From Agilicoccus flavus (GTDB taxonomy: Bacteria > Actinomycetota > Actinomycetes > Actinomycetales > Dermatophilaceae), in the NCBI RefSeq assembly GCF_014857905.1, contig NZ_JACYXE010000001.1, forward strand, positions 124,001 through 188,000: DNA of 64,000 nt. The letters are read 5' to 3'. The first letter of the stretch is position 1. Each line of letters begins with the position of its first letter. The notes under the pieces are model-generated. The model was given only the letters and a program-made list of their open reading frames with translations, made no database searches and was not told the DNA's origin. Below are positions 15,902-25,628 of the stretch, piece by piece. The position numbers were made by a program, and so were the translations under genes.

Positions 15902-17220
15902 CGTGGGTCTCCCGGGTCGGGGTCGGGCTCTGGGTCCAGGTTGGGCTCTGGGTGGTCGGGTTCGGGGCGGGCGCCGGGTTCGAGGTGGGCGCTCGCATCG
16001 TCCCGCAGCGGGATCCGCGCGGTGACGACGTACCCGCCGGGCACGGGGCCGGCCGTGAGGGTCCCGCCGTAGGCGGTCACGCGTTCGCGCATGCCGATGA
16101 GTCCGTGGCCGGCGCCGTCGTCGCCGGCAGCGGCCCCGCGGCCGTCGTCGGCGACGCGCACGCACAGGGTGTCGGGGGCGTACGTCACCCCGACGCGCAC
16201 GGCGGCGCCCGGACCGGCGTGCTTGATGACGTTCGTCAGCGACTCCTGGACGACGCGGTAGGCCGCGAGGTCGGCGTCGCGCGGCACGGTCACCGGGTCT
16301 TCGGTCACGTCCACCCGGACGTCGCGGCCGGCGGCCACGAGCGGGTCGACGAGCGAGGCGAGGTCGGACAGGCCGCCCCGGGGCCGGTACTCGGGCCCGC
16401 CCGACTCGTGTCCGCGCAGCACGGAGACGAGACGGCGCGTGTCGGCGAGCGCCTCCCGCGCGGTCGAGCCGATGGTCGCGAGGGCGCGTTCGGCCACCCC
16501 GACGGGGTCGGGCCCCCCGGCCCCCACGGCGTAGGCGGCCCCGTCGGCCTGGACGACGATGACCGAGAGCGAGTGGGCGACGACGTCGTGCATCTCGCGC
16601 GCGATCCGGGTGCGCTCCTCCTCGGCCGCGAGCCGGGCGCGCTGGTCGCGTTCTCGCTCGAGGGCCTCCGCGCGGTCGCGGAGCTGCCGCACCGACAGCT
16701 CCCGCTGCCGCGCGAGCAGGCCGAACGCCCAGGGTGTGAGGGCACACAGGACGTTCCAGATCGACGTCACCACGAGGTAGACGATCGGGTCCGCCGGGGT
16801 GAAGCCGTCCGACCACGTCCAGTCGACGCCGCCGACGAGCCCGCCGATGGCCGCGAGCACGAGGTAGGCGCGGGCGAGGCGGCGGTTCCGGGCGTACCGG
16901 CCCAACGCGTACGTCATGAGCAGGACGGTGACGTTGCCCGGCAGCGGTGTGTCGACGAGGAAGAGCTGCACGAGGTGCCCGACGGCGACGACGCCGGTCG
17001 CCGACTCGGGCCGCCGGCGGCGCCACAGCAACGGCACGCCCTGGCACGCGGTCATCGCGAGCGCACCGAGGACCCGCAGCGGCGTCGCCCCGCTCACCCC
17101 CTCCGCGGCCAGCACGAACGACGCGAACAGCAGCGGGGACACCAGGGCGAGCACGATCGCGTCCCACGCCATCGGGTGGGACGCCACGAACGCCCGCGCG
17201 CGTCGTCCCTGCGTCCTCAC
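15898..17220 (-). CDS. Two-component sensor histidine kinase, NarX/DesK-like (HisKA_3)
   Basis: The protein is 440 aa, from GTG 17220. About five to six membrane helices (residues 20-165) are followed by a coiled linker and the HisKA_3 box EEERTRIAREMHDVVAHSLS with phospho-accepting H211. Next come the N-box-like ESLTNVIKHA, the DDGRG glycine box and GHGLIGMRERV. It ends in an acidic Pro-Asp-Pro-Glu repeat tail. There is no large external sensing domain, so the stimulus is probably sensed in the membrane (envelope stress or lipids). It is transcribed with the response regulator immediately downstream. The GTG start is weakly supported; no better candidate keeps all the helices. Confidence 0.9.
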   Translation of the reverse strand: MRTQGRRARAFVASHPMAWDAIVLALVSPLLFASFVLAAEGVSGATPLRVLGALAMTACQGVPLLWRRRRPESATGVVAVGHLVQLFLVDTPLPGNVTVLLMTYALGRYARNRRLARAYLVLAAIGGLVGGVDWTWSDGFTPADPIVYLVVTSIWNVLCALTPWAFGLLARQRELSVRQLRDRAEALERERDQRARLAAEEERTRIAREMHDVVAHSLSVIVVQADGAAYAVGAGGPDPVGVAERALATIGSTAREALADTRRLVSVLRGHESGGPEYRPRGGLSDLASLVDPLVAAGRDVRVDVTEDPVTVPRDADLAAYRVVQESLTNVIKHAGPGAAVRVGVTYAPDTLCVRVADDGRGAAAGDDGAGHGLIGMRERVTAYGGTLTAGPVPGGYVVTARIPLRDDASAHLEPGARPEPDHPEPNLDPEPDPDPGDPR

Positions 17221-17335
17221 GCCTGCCAGCGTAGGAGCGCGTGGCCCCCGCCCGCGTCCCCCCACGGTCTGACCACCGGGTCGGTCGCCGGGTGGAGCAC
17301 CGGGTGGAGAGCCGGGGTGGAGCACCGGGCCCGGC

Positions 17336-18286
17336 TCAGCCCCCGTGCTTCCAGTACCCGCAGAAGGTGATGTCGGCCTTGGGCACGCCCGCCTGGACCC
17401 AGTACCGGCGCAGGGTCGTGACGAGGTCGGACTCGCCCACCGTCCACGCGTACACCGGGCCCGGCGGGACGGGGACCTCGCGCGCCGCGGCCAGTGCGGC
17501 CCGCCCGGGGACGTCGCCGTCGGCCGCGCGGTGCACCCACCGCAGCTCGACCCCGGCGGGGCCGCCGAGCGCCTGCCGGTCGGCGGGGCCGGGCACCTCG
17601 ACGACCGCCGTGCCGACCGTGTCGGCGGGCAGCGAGGCGAGCACCCCGGCGGTGGCGGGCAATCCGGTCTCGTCGGCCACGAGGAGGACGGACCGGCCCG
17701 GGGAGGGCGGCGCGTACAGCCGCCCCTCGTCGTAGATCCGCACCTCGTCGCCCGGCGCGCACGTCGAGGCCCACGTCGACGCGGGGCCGGCGGTCCCGTC
17801 GGCCGGGTCGCCGTGGACGACGAGGTCGACGTCGATCTCGGGCCCGCCACCGTGCCGTCCCTGCGGGCGGTAGGCGCGGACGGTGTAGTTGCGCAGCGTC
17901 GGGCGCACCGACGCGGGCGCGAGCATCATCCGCGCGTAGCTCGCGCTCGTCAGACGGTCGGGCACGCGCTGCAGCGAGCCCGGACCGGTCGGCAGGTAGA
18001 GGCGGAACCACTGGTCGTACCCGAGGTACTCGAAGTGGGCGAGCTCACCGCCGCCGAGCGTCACCCGCTCCATGTGGGGGGTGATCCGCGCCCGCGCCCG
18101 CACGAACGCCGCCAGGGGCCGCGGGTCGCGCGGCTTGATGCGGGGGGCCGCCTTCGCGCGCCTGGACGACCTGGTCGCGGAGGTCGCGGAGGTCGCGGAC
18201 GAGGACGCCGCGGTGGCGGACGTCTGCGTGCCGGACGTCGTGCCGGGCTTCGTGGCGGCGGGCGTCGTGGTGGTCGACAGGGTCAC
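17336..18286 (-). CDS. Siderophore-interacting protein (FAD-dependent ferric-siderophore reductase family)
   Basis: The protein is 316 aa, from ATG 18286. A Ser/Thr/Ala-rich and basic 55-residue N-terminus precedes the ViuB/SIP fold: RITPHMERVTLGGGEL, the flavin-binding RNYTVRAYRP with later VDLVVHGD, an ASTCAPGDEVRI stretch, and a NAD(P)H-like domain with LLVADETGLPATAGVL and a final CGYWKHG. It probably reduces ferric siderophores in the cytoplasm to release iron. A DtxR/IdeR-like box 25 bp upstream fits iron-repressed expression. No siderophore biosynthesis or uptake genes are in the window. Confidence 0.93.
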   Translation of the reverse strand: MTLSTTTTPAATKPGTTSGTQTSATAASSSATSATSATRSSRRAKAAPRIKPRDPRPLAAFVRARARITPHMERVTLGGGELAHFEYLGYDQWFRLYLPTGPGSLQRVPDRLTSASYARMMLAPASVRPTLRNYTVRAYRPQGRHGGGPEIDVDLVVHGDPADGTAGPASTWASTCAPGDEVRIYDEGRLYAPPSPGRSVLLVADETGLPATAGVLASLPADTVGTAVVEVPGPADRQALGGPAGVELRWVHRAADGDVPGRAALAAAREVPVPPGPVYAWTVGESDLVTTLRRYWVQAGVPKADITFCGYWKHGG

Positions 18287-18310
18287 GGCGAGCCATCCTC
18301 GGGTCGACAG

Positions 18311-18329
18311 TTGGTGAGGCTGACCTTAC
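18311..18329 (-). promoter_or_regulatory. Candidate DtxR/IdeR iron box
   Basis: On the minus strand the sequence TAAGGTCAGCCTCACCAA agrees at about 14 of 18 positions with the IdeR/DtxR consensus TTAGGTTAGCCTAACC. It lies 25 bp upstream of the siderophore-interacting protein start and touches the stop codon of meaB. The position fits iron-dependent repression. The match was scored by eye. Confidence 0.6.
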
Positions 18330-19351
18330 TACGTCTCGCCCGCCCCGTCGGCCCATCCGAGCCCGGGGACGTCCGCGGCCAGGGCCGCCAGGAGCCGGGC
18401 GGTGCCGTCGGCCGCGCCGATCCGCCCCGCCGCCACGTCCGCCTCCACCCGCGCGCGGACGCGGGCCACGCCGGGCGCGGTGCGCACCGCCTCCGCGAGC
18501 GCCGCGTCGGTCATCGCCCACATCCAGTCGAGCTGCTGGGCGGCGCGGCGGGACTCGAGCACCCCGTCGGCCTCGAGCCGGTCGCGGTGTGCGGTGACCT
18601 TCTCCCACACCTCGTCGAGCCCGGCGCCGGTGAGGGCGCTGCACGTGAGGACGAGCGGGCGGCGGCGTCCGTCCGTGTTCATGAGCCGGAGCGCGCCGTC
18701 GAGCTCGCGGGCGCTGCGCCGCGCCTCGGCCTCGTGCTCGCCGTCGGCCTTGTTGACGGCGATGAGGTCGGCGATCTCGACGATGCCGCGCTTGATGCCC
18801 TGCAGGGAGTCGCCGCTGCGCGCGATGAGCAGGAGGAGGAAGGTGTCGACCATCCCGGCGACGGCGACCTCCGACTGCCCGACGCCGACCGTCTCCACGA
18901 CGATCGTGTCGAACCCCGCCGCCTCGAGGACGAGCATCGACTCCCGGGTCGCGCGCGCGACGCCGCCGAGGTGCCCGCCCGACGGCGAGGGGCGCACGAA
19001 CGCCTCGTCACGCACCGCGAGCTGCGCCATCCGGGTGCGGTCCCCGAGGATGCTCCCGCCGGTGCGGGACGAGGAGGGGTCCACGGCGAGCACCGCGACC
19101 CGGTGACCCGCGTCGACGAGCCGGACGCCGAGCGCGTCGATGAACGTCGACTTCCCGGCGCCGGGGATGCCCGAGATGCCGAGGCGCACGGCCCCGCCGG
19201 TGCGGGGCGCGATCGCCGCGAGCAGCTCCCGCGCCCGCGCGCGGTGGTCGGGGCGGCCCGACTCGACGAGGGTGATCGCGCGCGCGATGGCCGGTCGGGA
19301 GCCCGCCTCGATGCCCTCGACGAGCGGGCCGATCGCGAACCGGTCAGGCAT
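18329..19351 (-). CDS. meaB: Methylmalonyl-CoA mutase-associated GTPase MeaB
   Basis: The protein is 340 aa, the usual family length. G-domain motifs are all present: P-loop GIPGAGKST (61-69), VDPSS with [13 protein letters not shown], the Walker B region [11 protein letters not shown], and NKAD. MeaB/ArgK proteins are chaperones that use GTP to load and repair adenosylcobalamin on methylmalonyl-CoA mutase. The start lies 8 bp inside the end of mutB, so it is the third gene of the mutA-mutB-meaB operon. Confidence 0.96.
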   Translation of the reverse strand: MPDRFAIGPLVEGIEAGSRPAIARAITLVESGRPDHRARARELLAAIAPRTGGAVRLGISGIPGAGKSTFIDALGVRLVDAGHRVAVLAVDPSSSRTGGSILGDRTRMAQLAVRDEAFVRPSPSGGHLGGVARATRESMLVLEAAGFDTIVVETVGVGQSEVAVAGMVDTFLLLLIARSGDSLQGIKRGIVEIADLIAVNKADGEHEAEARRSARELDGALRLMNTDGRRRPLVLTCSALTGAGLDEVWEKVTAHRDRLEADGVLESRRAAQQLDWMWAMTDAALAEAVRTAPGVARVRARVEADVAAGRIGAADGTARLLAALAADVPGLGWADGAGET

Positions 19352-21551
19352 CGAGCCGGGCGCGCAGCTCCCGCACGAGCTCGCACGCCGCCTCCGGGAT
19401 GACGGTCCCGGGCGGGTAGATCGCGTCGGCGCCGCGGGCCCGCAGCTCGTCGAAGTCCTGGCTCGGGATGACCCCGCCGACGACGATCATCAGGTCCTCG
19501 CGCCCGGCCCGGTCGAGCTCCTCGCGCAGCGCCGGGACGAGCGTGAGGTGGCCCGCGGCGAGCGAGCTCACGCCGACGACGTGCACGTCGGCCTCGACGG
19601 CCTGGCGGGCCACCTCGGCGGGCGTCTGGAAGAGCGGGCCCACGTCGACGTCGAAGCCCAGGTCGGCGAACGCCGTCGCGATGACCTTCTGGCCGCGGTC
19701 GTGCCCGTCCTGGCCCATCTTCGCGACGAGGATGCGGGGACGCCGCCCCTCCGCGGTCTCGAAGTCGGCCACGAGCTCACGCGCCCGGGTCACCGCCTCG
19801 TCGGACGCCGCCTCCTGCGAGTACACGCCGCTGATCGTCCGGATCTGCGCGGTGTACCGGCCGAAGACCTTCTCGAGCGCCGCCGAGATCTCGCCGACCG
19901 TGGCGTGCGCCCGCGCCGCGTCGATCGACAGGGCGAGCAGGTTCGCGTCGGGCCCCGGATGGGCCGCGGCGCGGGTGAGCGCGTCGAGCGCCGCGGTGAC
20001 GGCGTCGTCGTCGCGCTCGGCGCGGAGCCGGTCGAGCTTCGCGAGCTGCTGGCGCCGCACGCCGGCGTTGTCGACCTTGAGCACCTCGATGCCCTCGTCG
20101 CCCTCCACGCGGTGGACGTTGACGCCGATCACGGGCTGCAGGCCGGAGTCGATCCGCGCCTGGGTGCGCGCCGCCGCCTCCTCGATGCGCATCTTCGGGA
20201 TGCCCGCCTCGATGGCCTTGGCCATGCCGCCCGCGGCCTCGACCTCCTCGATGTGCGCCCACGCGCGCCGGGCGAGGTCGTGCGTGAGCCGCTCGACGTA
20301 GGCGCTGCCCGCCCACGGGTCGATGACGCGGCACGTGCCCGACTCCTGGGCGAGGAAGAGCTGGGTGTTCCGGGCGATGCGGGCGGAGAAGTCGGTCGGC
20401 AGCGCGATCGCCTCGTCGAGCGCGTTCGTGTGCAGCGACTGCGTGTGCCCCTGCGTGGCCGCCATCGCCTCGATGCACGTGCGCGGGACGTTGTTGAAGA
20501 CGTCCTGCGCCGCGAGCGACCACCCGGACGTCTGGCTGTGGGTGCGCAGCGACAGCGACTTGTCGTTGCTCGGCTCGAAGCGCGAGACGAGTCGCGCCCA
20601 CAGCAGGCGGGCCGCGCGCAGCTTCGCGACCTCCATGTAGAAGTTCATGCCGATCGCCCAGAAGAACGACAGGCGCGGCGCGAAGCGGTCGACGCCGAGC
20701 CCGGCGGCCATCCCCGCGCGGATGTACTCGACCCCGTCGGCCAGGGTGTAGGCGAGCTCGAGGTCGGCCGTCGCCCCCGCCTCCTGCATGTGGTAGCCGG
20801 AGATCGAGATCGAGTTGAAGCGGGGCATCCGCTCGCTCGTGAACGAGAAGATGTCGGAGATGATCCGCATCGAGGGCTGCGGCGGGTAGATGTAGGTGTT
20901 GCGGACCATGAACTCCTTGAGGATGTCGTTCTGGATGGTCCCCGAGAGTGCTTCCGGCGACACCCCCTGTTCCTCGGCCGCGACGACGTAGAGCGCGAGG
21001 ACGGGCAGCACCGCGCCGTTCATCGTCATCGACACGCTCATCTGCTCGAGCGGGATGCCGTCGAAGAGCTGCCGCATGTCGAGGATGGAGTCGATCGCCA
21101 CGCCGGCCATGCCCACGTCGCCCGCGACGCGCGGGTGGTCGGAGTCGTACCCCCGGTGGGTGGCGAGGTCGAACGCCACCGACAGCCCCTTCTGCCCGGC
21201 CGCGAGGTTGCGCCGGTAGAAGGCGTTCGACTCGGCCGCGGTCGAGAAGCCCGCGTACTGGCGGATCGTCCACGGCTGGTTCGTGTACATCGTCGCGTAG
21301 GGGCCGCGCAGGAACGGCGCCGCGCCGGGCACGGTGTGCAGGAAGTCGAGGTCCTCGAGGGCCTCGTCCGTGAACACCGGTGGAACCGCGATCTTCTCGG
21401 GGGTCTCCCACACCTCACCGCCCACGTCGGCGCCCGACCGGCCGGCCCCGCCGGACCCGCCGGACCCGCCGGACCCGCCGGACCTGCCGGACCTGCCATG
21501 GCCCGGGCCGGCGTCGCCGAGGTCGAGCTCCTCGAAGCGGGGGAACGTCAT
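19344..21551 (-). CDS. mutB: Methylmalonyl-CoA mutase large (catalytic) subunit
   Basis: The protein is 735 aa, from ATG 21551 (ATGA overlap with mutA). The N-terminal TIM barrel has [40 protein letters not shown], and the substrate/radical region [13 protein letters not shown] and [11 protein letters not shown]. The C-terminal cobalamin domain has the DxHxxG signature (D615, H617, G620 in [10 protein letters not shown]). It interconverts (R)-methylmalonyl-CoA and succinyl-CoA, linking propionate or branched-chain degradation to the TCA cycle. Residues about 19-36 are a Gly/Ser/Arg tract encoded by a 9-bp repeat, placed in the flexible N-terminus and unlikely to affect catalysis. Confidence 0.97.
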   Translation of the reverse strand: MTFPRFEELDLGDAGPGHGRSGRSGGSGGSGGSGGAGRSGADVGGEVWETPEKIAVPPVFTDEALEDLDFLHTVPGAAPFLRGPYATMYTNQPWTIRQYAGFSTAAESNAFYRRNLAAGQKGLSVAFDLATHRGYDSDHPRVAGDVGMAGVAIDSILDMRQLFDGIPLEQMSVSMTMNGAVLPVLALYVVAAEEQGVSPEALSGTIQNDILKEFMVRNTYIYPPQPSMRIISDIFSFTSERMPRFNSISISGYHMQEAGATADLELAYTLADGVEYIRAGMAAGLGVDRFAPRLSFFWAIGMNFYMEVAKLRAARLLWARLVSRFEPSNDKSLSLRTHSQTSGWSLAAQDVFNNVPRTCIEAMAATQGHTQSLHTNALDEAIALPTDFSARIARNTQLFLAQESGTCRVIDPWAGSAYVERLTHDLARRAWAHIEEVEAAGGMAKAIEAGIPKMRIEEAAARTQARIDSGLQPVIGVNVHRVEGDEGIEVLKVDNAGVRRQQLAKLDRLRAERDDDAVTAALDALTRAAAHPGPDANLLALSIDAARAHATVGEISAALEKVFGRYTAQIRTISGVYSQEAASDEAVTRARELVADFETAEGRRPRILVAKMGQDGHDRGQKVIATAFADLGFDVDVGPLFQTPAEVARQAVEADVHVVGVSSLAAGHLTLVPALREELDRAGREDLMIVVGGVIPSQDFDELRARGADAIYPPGTVIPEAACELVRELRARLDA
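21442..21495. repeat. 9-bp tandem repeat (six units) within mutB
   Basis: Six consecutive units of CCGGACCCG-type sequence (one unit CCGGCCCCG, three CCGGACCCG, two CCGGACCTG) occur in frame with mutB. Read on the minus strand they encode a Gly-Ser-Gly-rich linker at residues about 19-36. Each unit adds three residues, so length changes keep the frame. Confidence 0.9.
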
Positions 21552-23482
21552 GACCGGTCTCCTTCCTGAGCGGTGGACGCGGCCCGGTCGAGCCCCGCGG
21601 GCGCGTCGAGCCCGAGCTCGGACTGGATCGCGCGCAGCAGCGCGAGCACGTCGGCGCCGGCGCGGACCTCGCCGTCGACCGCATCGGCGGCGTCGCCCAG
21701 CTCGGCGGCGCGGCCCGCGACGTACAGGGTGCGCACCCCCGCGTCGCGCGCCGCTCGCGCGAGGCCGGCCCCGTCCTCGGCGTAGCGGGACGCCGACGAG
21801 CAGAGGACGGCCACGGGCGAGCCGAGCTCGCGCAGGCGGGCCGCCTGCTCCTCCGGGGTCCCCATCAGCTGCGGGGCGGCCAGGCCCCCGGCCGCGAGGA
21901 CACTCGTCGTGAACGTCTCGCGCGCCCCGAAGTCGCGGCGGGCGCCGAGGCAGAGCAGCGGGACGGCCGGGGGACCGCCGTCGCGCTCCGCCCCGGCGCG
22001 CGCCGCGTCGCGCAGCGCCTCGAACGGCTCCGCGTCGCGCCGGGGCGGCAGCCGGCGGCTCGAGGGCGGCGACGCGGGGCGGGGCCGGCGCGTCAGCGGC
22101 GCCTCGGCCGCGTCGGGGAAGCTGCTCACCCCCGTGAGCGGCAGCTCCCGGGTGGCGATCCGGGCGTCGCGTTCCGCGGCCGTCGCCGCGATCCGGTCGC
22201 CGACGAGCCCGGAGCGCAGGGCCGCCGCGACCCCGCCGGCCGCCTCGATCCGCTGCATCCACGCCCACCCCGCGCGGGCGAGGTCGTCGGTGAGTTCCTC
22301 GACGTACCAGGACCCGCCCGCGGGGTCGGCGACCCGGCCGACATTCGACTCCTGCGCGAGCAGGAGCTGCGTGTTGCGGGCCGTGCGCCGCGAGAGGGCG
22401 TCGGGCAGACCGATCGCCGCGTCGAACGGGAGGACCGTGACGGCCTCGGCCCCGCCTGCCGCCGCGGCGAAGCACGCGGCCGTGCCGCGCAGCAGGTTGA
22501 CCCACGGGTCGTCGCGGCTGATCATCCGGCGGCTCGTCACGGCGTGCTGCCAGGCCCCGCGGGCGCCCTCGGGCACCCCGGCGACCTCGCCGACGCGCGC
22601 CCACAGGCGCCGCAGCGCCCGGAGCCGGGCGATGGACAGGAACTGGTCGGCGCCGACGGCGACCCGGAACTCGATCTGTGCGAACGCCTCCGGCGCGGCG
22701 ATCCCGGCGTCGGCGAGCGTGCGCAGGTGCGCGATGCCCGTCGCGATCGCGAGACCCAGCTCGTCGACGTCGCCCGCGCCCGCGTCGTGGTACGGGCGGG
22801 TGTCGACGGCGATCGCGCGCACCCCGGGCAGGTCCGCCGCGCACGAGCGCACCGCCTCGATCATCGGGCCGTCCTCGGGCTCGGCGTCGTGCCGGGCGGC
22901 GTGCGCGAGGGGGTCGTGGCCGAGGGTGCCGGCGGCCCGGTCGGCCACCCCGCGGTCGCGCCACACGGCGGCGAGCGCGTCGGCCGCCGCGGTGGGATCG
23001 GACGCGCTGCTCACCGCGATCGGCACGTCGGCCAGGTCCACGTCGGCGAGGATCGCGGCGAGGTCGCCGGCGCCCACCGCGTGCTCCCCCACCTCGAACC
23101 ACAGCGACGTCACCCCGCGTTCGAGGTCGAGCGCCGCGGCGGCGGTCGTCACCTCGGCGTCGGGGTCCTCGTGGAGCGCCCGGACGTCCCAGCCGGTGCC
23201 CGGTTCGCGGGCCCCCGACCCGCGCGTGAACGGCATCGCCCCCGGCAGGCCGATCGCGTCGATCGGCTCGCCCGCGTACCGGGCGTACAGGGGCTTCACC
23301 CGCAGCCCGTCGACGGTCGTGGTCGTCAGCGACTCCTCGGCCTGCGCGCCGTCGACCTGCCGGTCCTGCGCCCGGCCGCGGTTGACGACCGCCGCCGCGA
23401 GCGCCTGCCACTCCTCGTGGGTGCGTTCGGGGAAGTCCGCCGCGAGCGGCAGCGCCTCGTCCGGCCCGGCTGGGACGCTCAT
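21548..23482 (-). CDS. mutA: Methylmalonyl-CoA mutase small (non-catalytic) subunit
   Basis: The protein is 644 aa, from ATG 23482 with GAGGAG upstream. It is homologous in layout to Mut[92 protein letters not shown]. The C-terminal cobalamin-fold region lacks the DxHxxG triad, as expected for the subunit that supports the heterodimer without binding B12. It is the first gene of the mutA-mutB-meaB operon. Confidence 0.95.
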   Translation of the reverse strand: MSVPAGPDEALPLAADFPERTHEEWQALAAAVVNRGRAQDRQVDGAQAEESLTTTTVDGLRVKPLYARYAGEPIDAIGLPGAMPFTRGSGAREPGTGWDVRALHEDPDAEVTTAAAALDLERGVTSLWFEVGEHAVGAGDLAAILADVDLADVPIAVSSASDPTAAADALAAVWRDRGVADRAAGTLGHDPLAHAARHDAEPEDGPMIEAVRSCAADLPGVRAIAVDTRPYHDAGAGDVDELGLAIATGIAHLRTLADAGIAAPEAFAQIEFRVAVGADQFLSIARLRALRRLWARVGEVAGVPEGARGAWQHAVTSRRMISRDDPWVNLLRGTAACFAAAAGGAEAVTVLPFDAAIGLPDALSRRTARNTQLLLAQESNVGRVADPAGGSWYVEELTDDLARAGWAWMQRIEAAGGVAAALRSGLVGDRIAATAAERDARIATRELPLTGVSSFPDAAEAPLTRRPRPASPPSSRRLPPRRDAEPFEALRDAARAGAERDGGPPAVPLLCLGARRDFGARETFTTSVLAAGGLAAPQLMGTPEEQAARLRELGSPVAVLCSSASRYAEDGAGLARAARDAGVRTLYVAGRAAELGDAADAVDGEVRAGADVLALLRAIQSELGLDAPAGLDRAASTAQEGDRS

Positions 23483-23567
23483 CGCTCTCCTCGTCGTCGA
23501 CGGAAAGGCGGCCCTCCTGCGGGCCCGTGTTTTCCACCCTACCGGCGCCCCCAGCGGCCCCTGCCCG

Positions 23568-23619
23568 AGCGGCGAACGGAGGCGAGCTTGCGAGCCGCAG
23601 TGAGCGCGACAGAAGGCTC
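23568..23619 (+). repeat. Solo copy of a 53-bp intergenic repeat
   Basis: A single unit starting AGCGGCGAACGGAGGCGAGC and ending AGAAGGCTC lies between the divergent mutA and the membrane protein gene at 23653. It is nearly identical to the units of the array at 35325-35527 (it has GCTTGCGAGC like the first array unit). It is not coding on either strand. Confidence 0.9.
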
Positions 23620-23652
23620 TCGCTTTTACGACCATCCGCGTACGATCCCGGC

Positions 23653-24060
23653 ATGGCCCTGCCGATCCACCCGCACCTGGCGATCCTGCGGACCGTCGCG
23701 ACGCTCGAGCTCAGCGCGCTCCTCGGGCAGGCCGGGTGGGCCGCGGCGTTCCTCGGCGGCCAGCGGGAGTACGTCGTCCACCACGAGGTGGGGGCTCTCG
23801 TCACGCTCGTCGTCTGCCTCGCCGGCGCGGGCGTCTACGTCGTGCTGCGCCGCTCGGCGGGCCCCGTCAACGTCGTGCTGAGCCTGCTCCTCGCGGCCCT
23901 CGTCGTCGCGCAGTACGCGCTCGGCGAGGCGGCCGCGGTCTCGGCGCACATCTTCCTCGGAGTGCTGCTCGTCATGACCGGGACCGCCCTCACGTCGTGG
24001 ACCTACCGCCACACGTTGCCGGGCGCGTCCGGCCGCCCGCTGCCTGGGACGCCGCTGTGA
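23653..24060 (+). CDS. Small four-helix membrane protein, unknown function
   Basis: The protein is 135 aa, from ATG 23653; no clear ribosome-binding site is visible, so it could be leaderless or use a later start. Four hydrophobic segments alternate with short polar turns: [60 protein letters not shown] and [20 protein letters not shown] His pair (YVVHHEVGA) and a later His (SAHIFLG) in helix starts are reminiscent of small haem or quinone membrane proteins. That is only a resemblance, and no family was recognised. Confidence 0.65.
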   Translation: MALPIHPHLAILRTVATLELSALLGQAGWAAAFLGGQREYVVHHEVGALVTLVVCLAGAGVYVVLRRSAGPVNVVLSLLLAALVVAQYALGEAAAVSAHIFLGVLLVMTGTALTSWTYRHTLPGASGRPLPGTPL

Positions 24061-24155
24061 AAGCGGGCCGCGACGGAACACGAGGGGCCCCGGGCGCGTC
24101 ATACCGGACGAGACGCGCGCACGGCGCCATCCCTCGACTCCTCTGAGGTGAGCGA

Positions 24156-24602
24156 ATGATGACCATTCATCCCGAGCACGGCCCGCAGGACACCGTCCGC
24201 GGACAGGCCGGCCCGACCCGCGGCGGTTCGCCGCGCTACCTCCGCTCCGAGCCCCTCGACGGCACCCGCACCTCCGGCGCCGGCACGCCCGGCGGCCTCC
24301 CGTTCTTCGCCGCCGCGCCCCAGGCGGGCGGCGCCGGGCTGCCCTTCCGCCTGCCCCGCAAGTCGGTGGCGCTCGCCGGCGGCCTCGCGCTGCTGCTCGG
24401 GCCCCTGGGCATGATCTACGGCACGTTCTTCGGGGCCCTCGTCATGGCGGGCGTCGTGTTCTGGAGCGCGCTCCTGTCCGGCGCCGACGCCGCCTTCGCG
24501 ATGTGGGTGTTCGGCGCCCTGTGGTCGATGTGGGCCGCGCACCGCCGCAACCGCCTGCTCGCGCGCTTCGAGGAGAACGCAGGGCTGACGCCCCGGCGGT
24601 AG
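24156..24602 (+). CDS. Small membrane protein, unknown function
   Basis: The protein is 148 aa, from ATG 24156 (or ATG 24159) behind GAGGTG. Residues 1-65 are Gly/Pro/Thr-rich and probably disordered. Two hydrophobic segments follow (VALAGGLALLLGPLGMIYGTFFGALVMAGVVF and DAAFAMWVFGALWSMWAAH), ending in a basic tail RRNRLLARFEE. No family was recognised. Codon use matches the neighbours. Confidence 0.65.
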   Translation: MMTIHPEHGPQDTVRGQAGPTRGGSPRYLRSEPLDGTRTSGAGTPGGLPFFAAAPQAGGAGLPFRLPRKSVALAGGLALLLGPLGMIYGTFFGALVMAGVVFWSALLSGADAAFAMWVFGALWSMWAAHRRNRLLARFEENAGLTPRR

Positions 24603-24668
24603 CGTGGCCGGGACGGCGCCCGGGTCTCGGGCGCCGGCACCCCGACGGTGACACGCATGGAGGCACGC

Positions 24669-25622
24669 ATGGAGACGCTGCGCTGGGGCATCGCCGGGCC
24701 CGGCCGGATGGCGGCCACGATGGTCGAGGCGTTCGAGCACGTCCGCACGGGCCGGATCGTCGCGGTCGGCTCCCGGTCGGCCGACCGCGCCGAGGCGTTC
24801 GCCGCCGAGCACGACATCCCGCGCGCCCACGGCTCGTACGCCGACCTCGTCGCCGATCCCGAGGTCGACGCGATCTACGTCGCCACCCCGCACCCCCAGC
24901 ACACCGACATCGCGCTCGCGGCGATCGCCGCCGGGACGCCGGTGCTCGTCGAGAAGGCGTTCACCGCGACCGTCGAGGACACCCGGGCCGTCATCGAGGC
25001 CGCCCGATCGGCCGGCATCTTCGCCATGGAGGCGATGTGGACGCGGTTCAACCCGGCGGTCGAGCGGATCCGGGAGCTCGTCGCACGCGGTGAGATCGGC
25101 GACGTCCGGGCCGTGCACGGCGACCTCACCGCCTTCCGCGCCTACGACCCGAGCGACCGCCTCTTCGACCCCGCCCTCGGCGGCGGCGCGGTCCTCGACC
25201 TCGGCGTGTACGTCCTCTCGTTCGCGCAGCACCTGCTCGGCACCCCCGACGTCGTCCACGCGGTCGGCGGCACGTTCCCCAGCGGCGTCGAGAGCGACTT
25301 CTCGGCGGTCCTCGGCTACGCCGACGGCCGCAGCGCCACGCTGTCGGGCTCGTTCACCACGTACGGGCCGGGGCGCGTGATGATCCTCGGCACGGCCGGC
25401 TGGATCGACGTCCACCCCCGCTTCCACCGCGCCCCCTCGCTCACCGTGTGGCGCGAGAAGCAGGCCGAGACGCTGGAGTTCGACTCCGGGTACGCCTTCG
25501 AGGTCGACCACGTGGCCGACTGCCTCGCCCGCGGCCTGAACGAGAGCCCGATCATGCCGCTCGACGACACCCTGGCCGTGCAGCAGCTCATGGCGCAGGT
25601 CCTGGCCCAGGTCCGCGGCTGA
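24669..25622 (+). CDS. Gfo/Idh/MocA family NAD(P)-dependent oxidoreductase
   Basis: The protein is 317 aa. ATG 24669 was chosen because GGAGG lies 5 nt upstream; in-frame ATG 24657 and GTG 24648 also exist. The N-terminal Rossmann fold has GIAGPGRMAATM, SRSADRAEAFA and the family EKAFT motif (residues about 97-101). The C-terminal alpha/beta dimerisation domain has EAMWTRFNPAVERIREL and a GGGAVLDLGVYVLSFAQHLLG loop. Members oxidise sugars or sugar-like substrates, or act on dihydrodiols or imines. The substrate is undetermined. Confidence 0.9.
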   Translation: METLRWGIAGPGRMAATMVEAFEHVRTGRIVAVGSRSADRAEAFAAEHDIPRAHGSYADLVADPEVDAIYVATPHPQHTDIALAAIAAGTPVLVEKAFTATVEDTRAVIEAARSAGIFAMEAMWTRFNPAVERIRELVARGEIGDVRAVHGDLTAFRAYDPSDRLFDPALGGGAVLDLGVYVLSFAQHLLGTPDVVHAVGGTFPSGVESDFSAVLGYADGRSATLSGSFTTYGPGRVMILGTAGWIDVHPRFHRAPSLTVWREKQAETLEFDSGYAFEVDHVADCLARGLNESPIMPLDDTLAVQQLMAQVLAQVRG

Positions 25623-25628
25623 GCCCCC

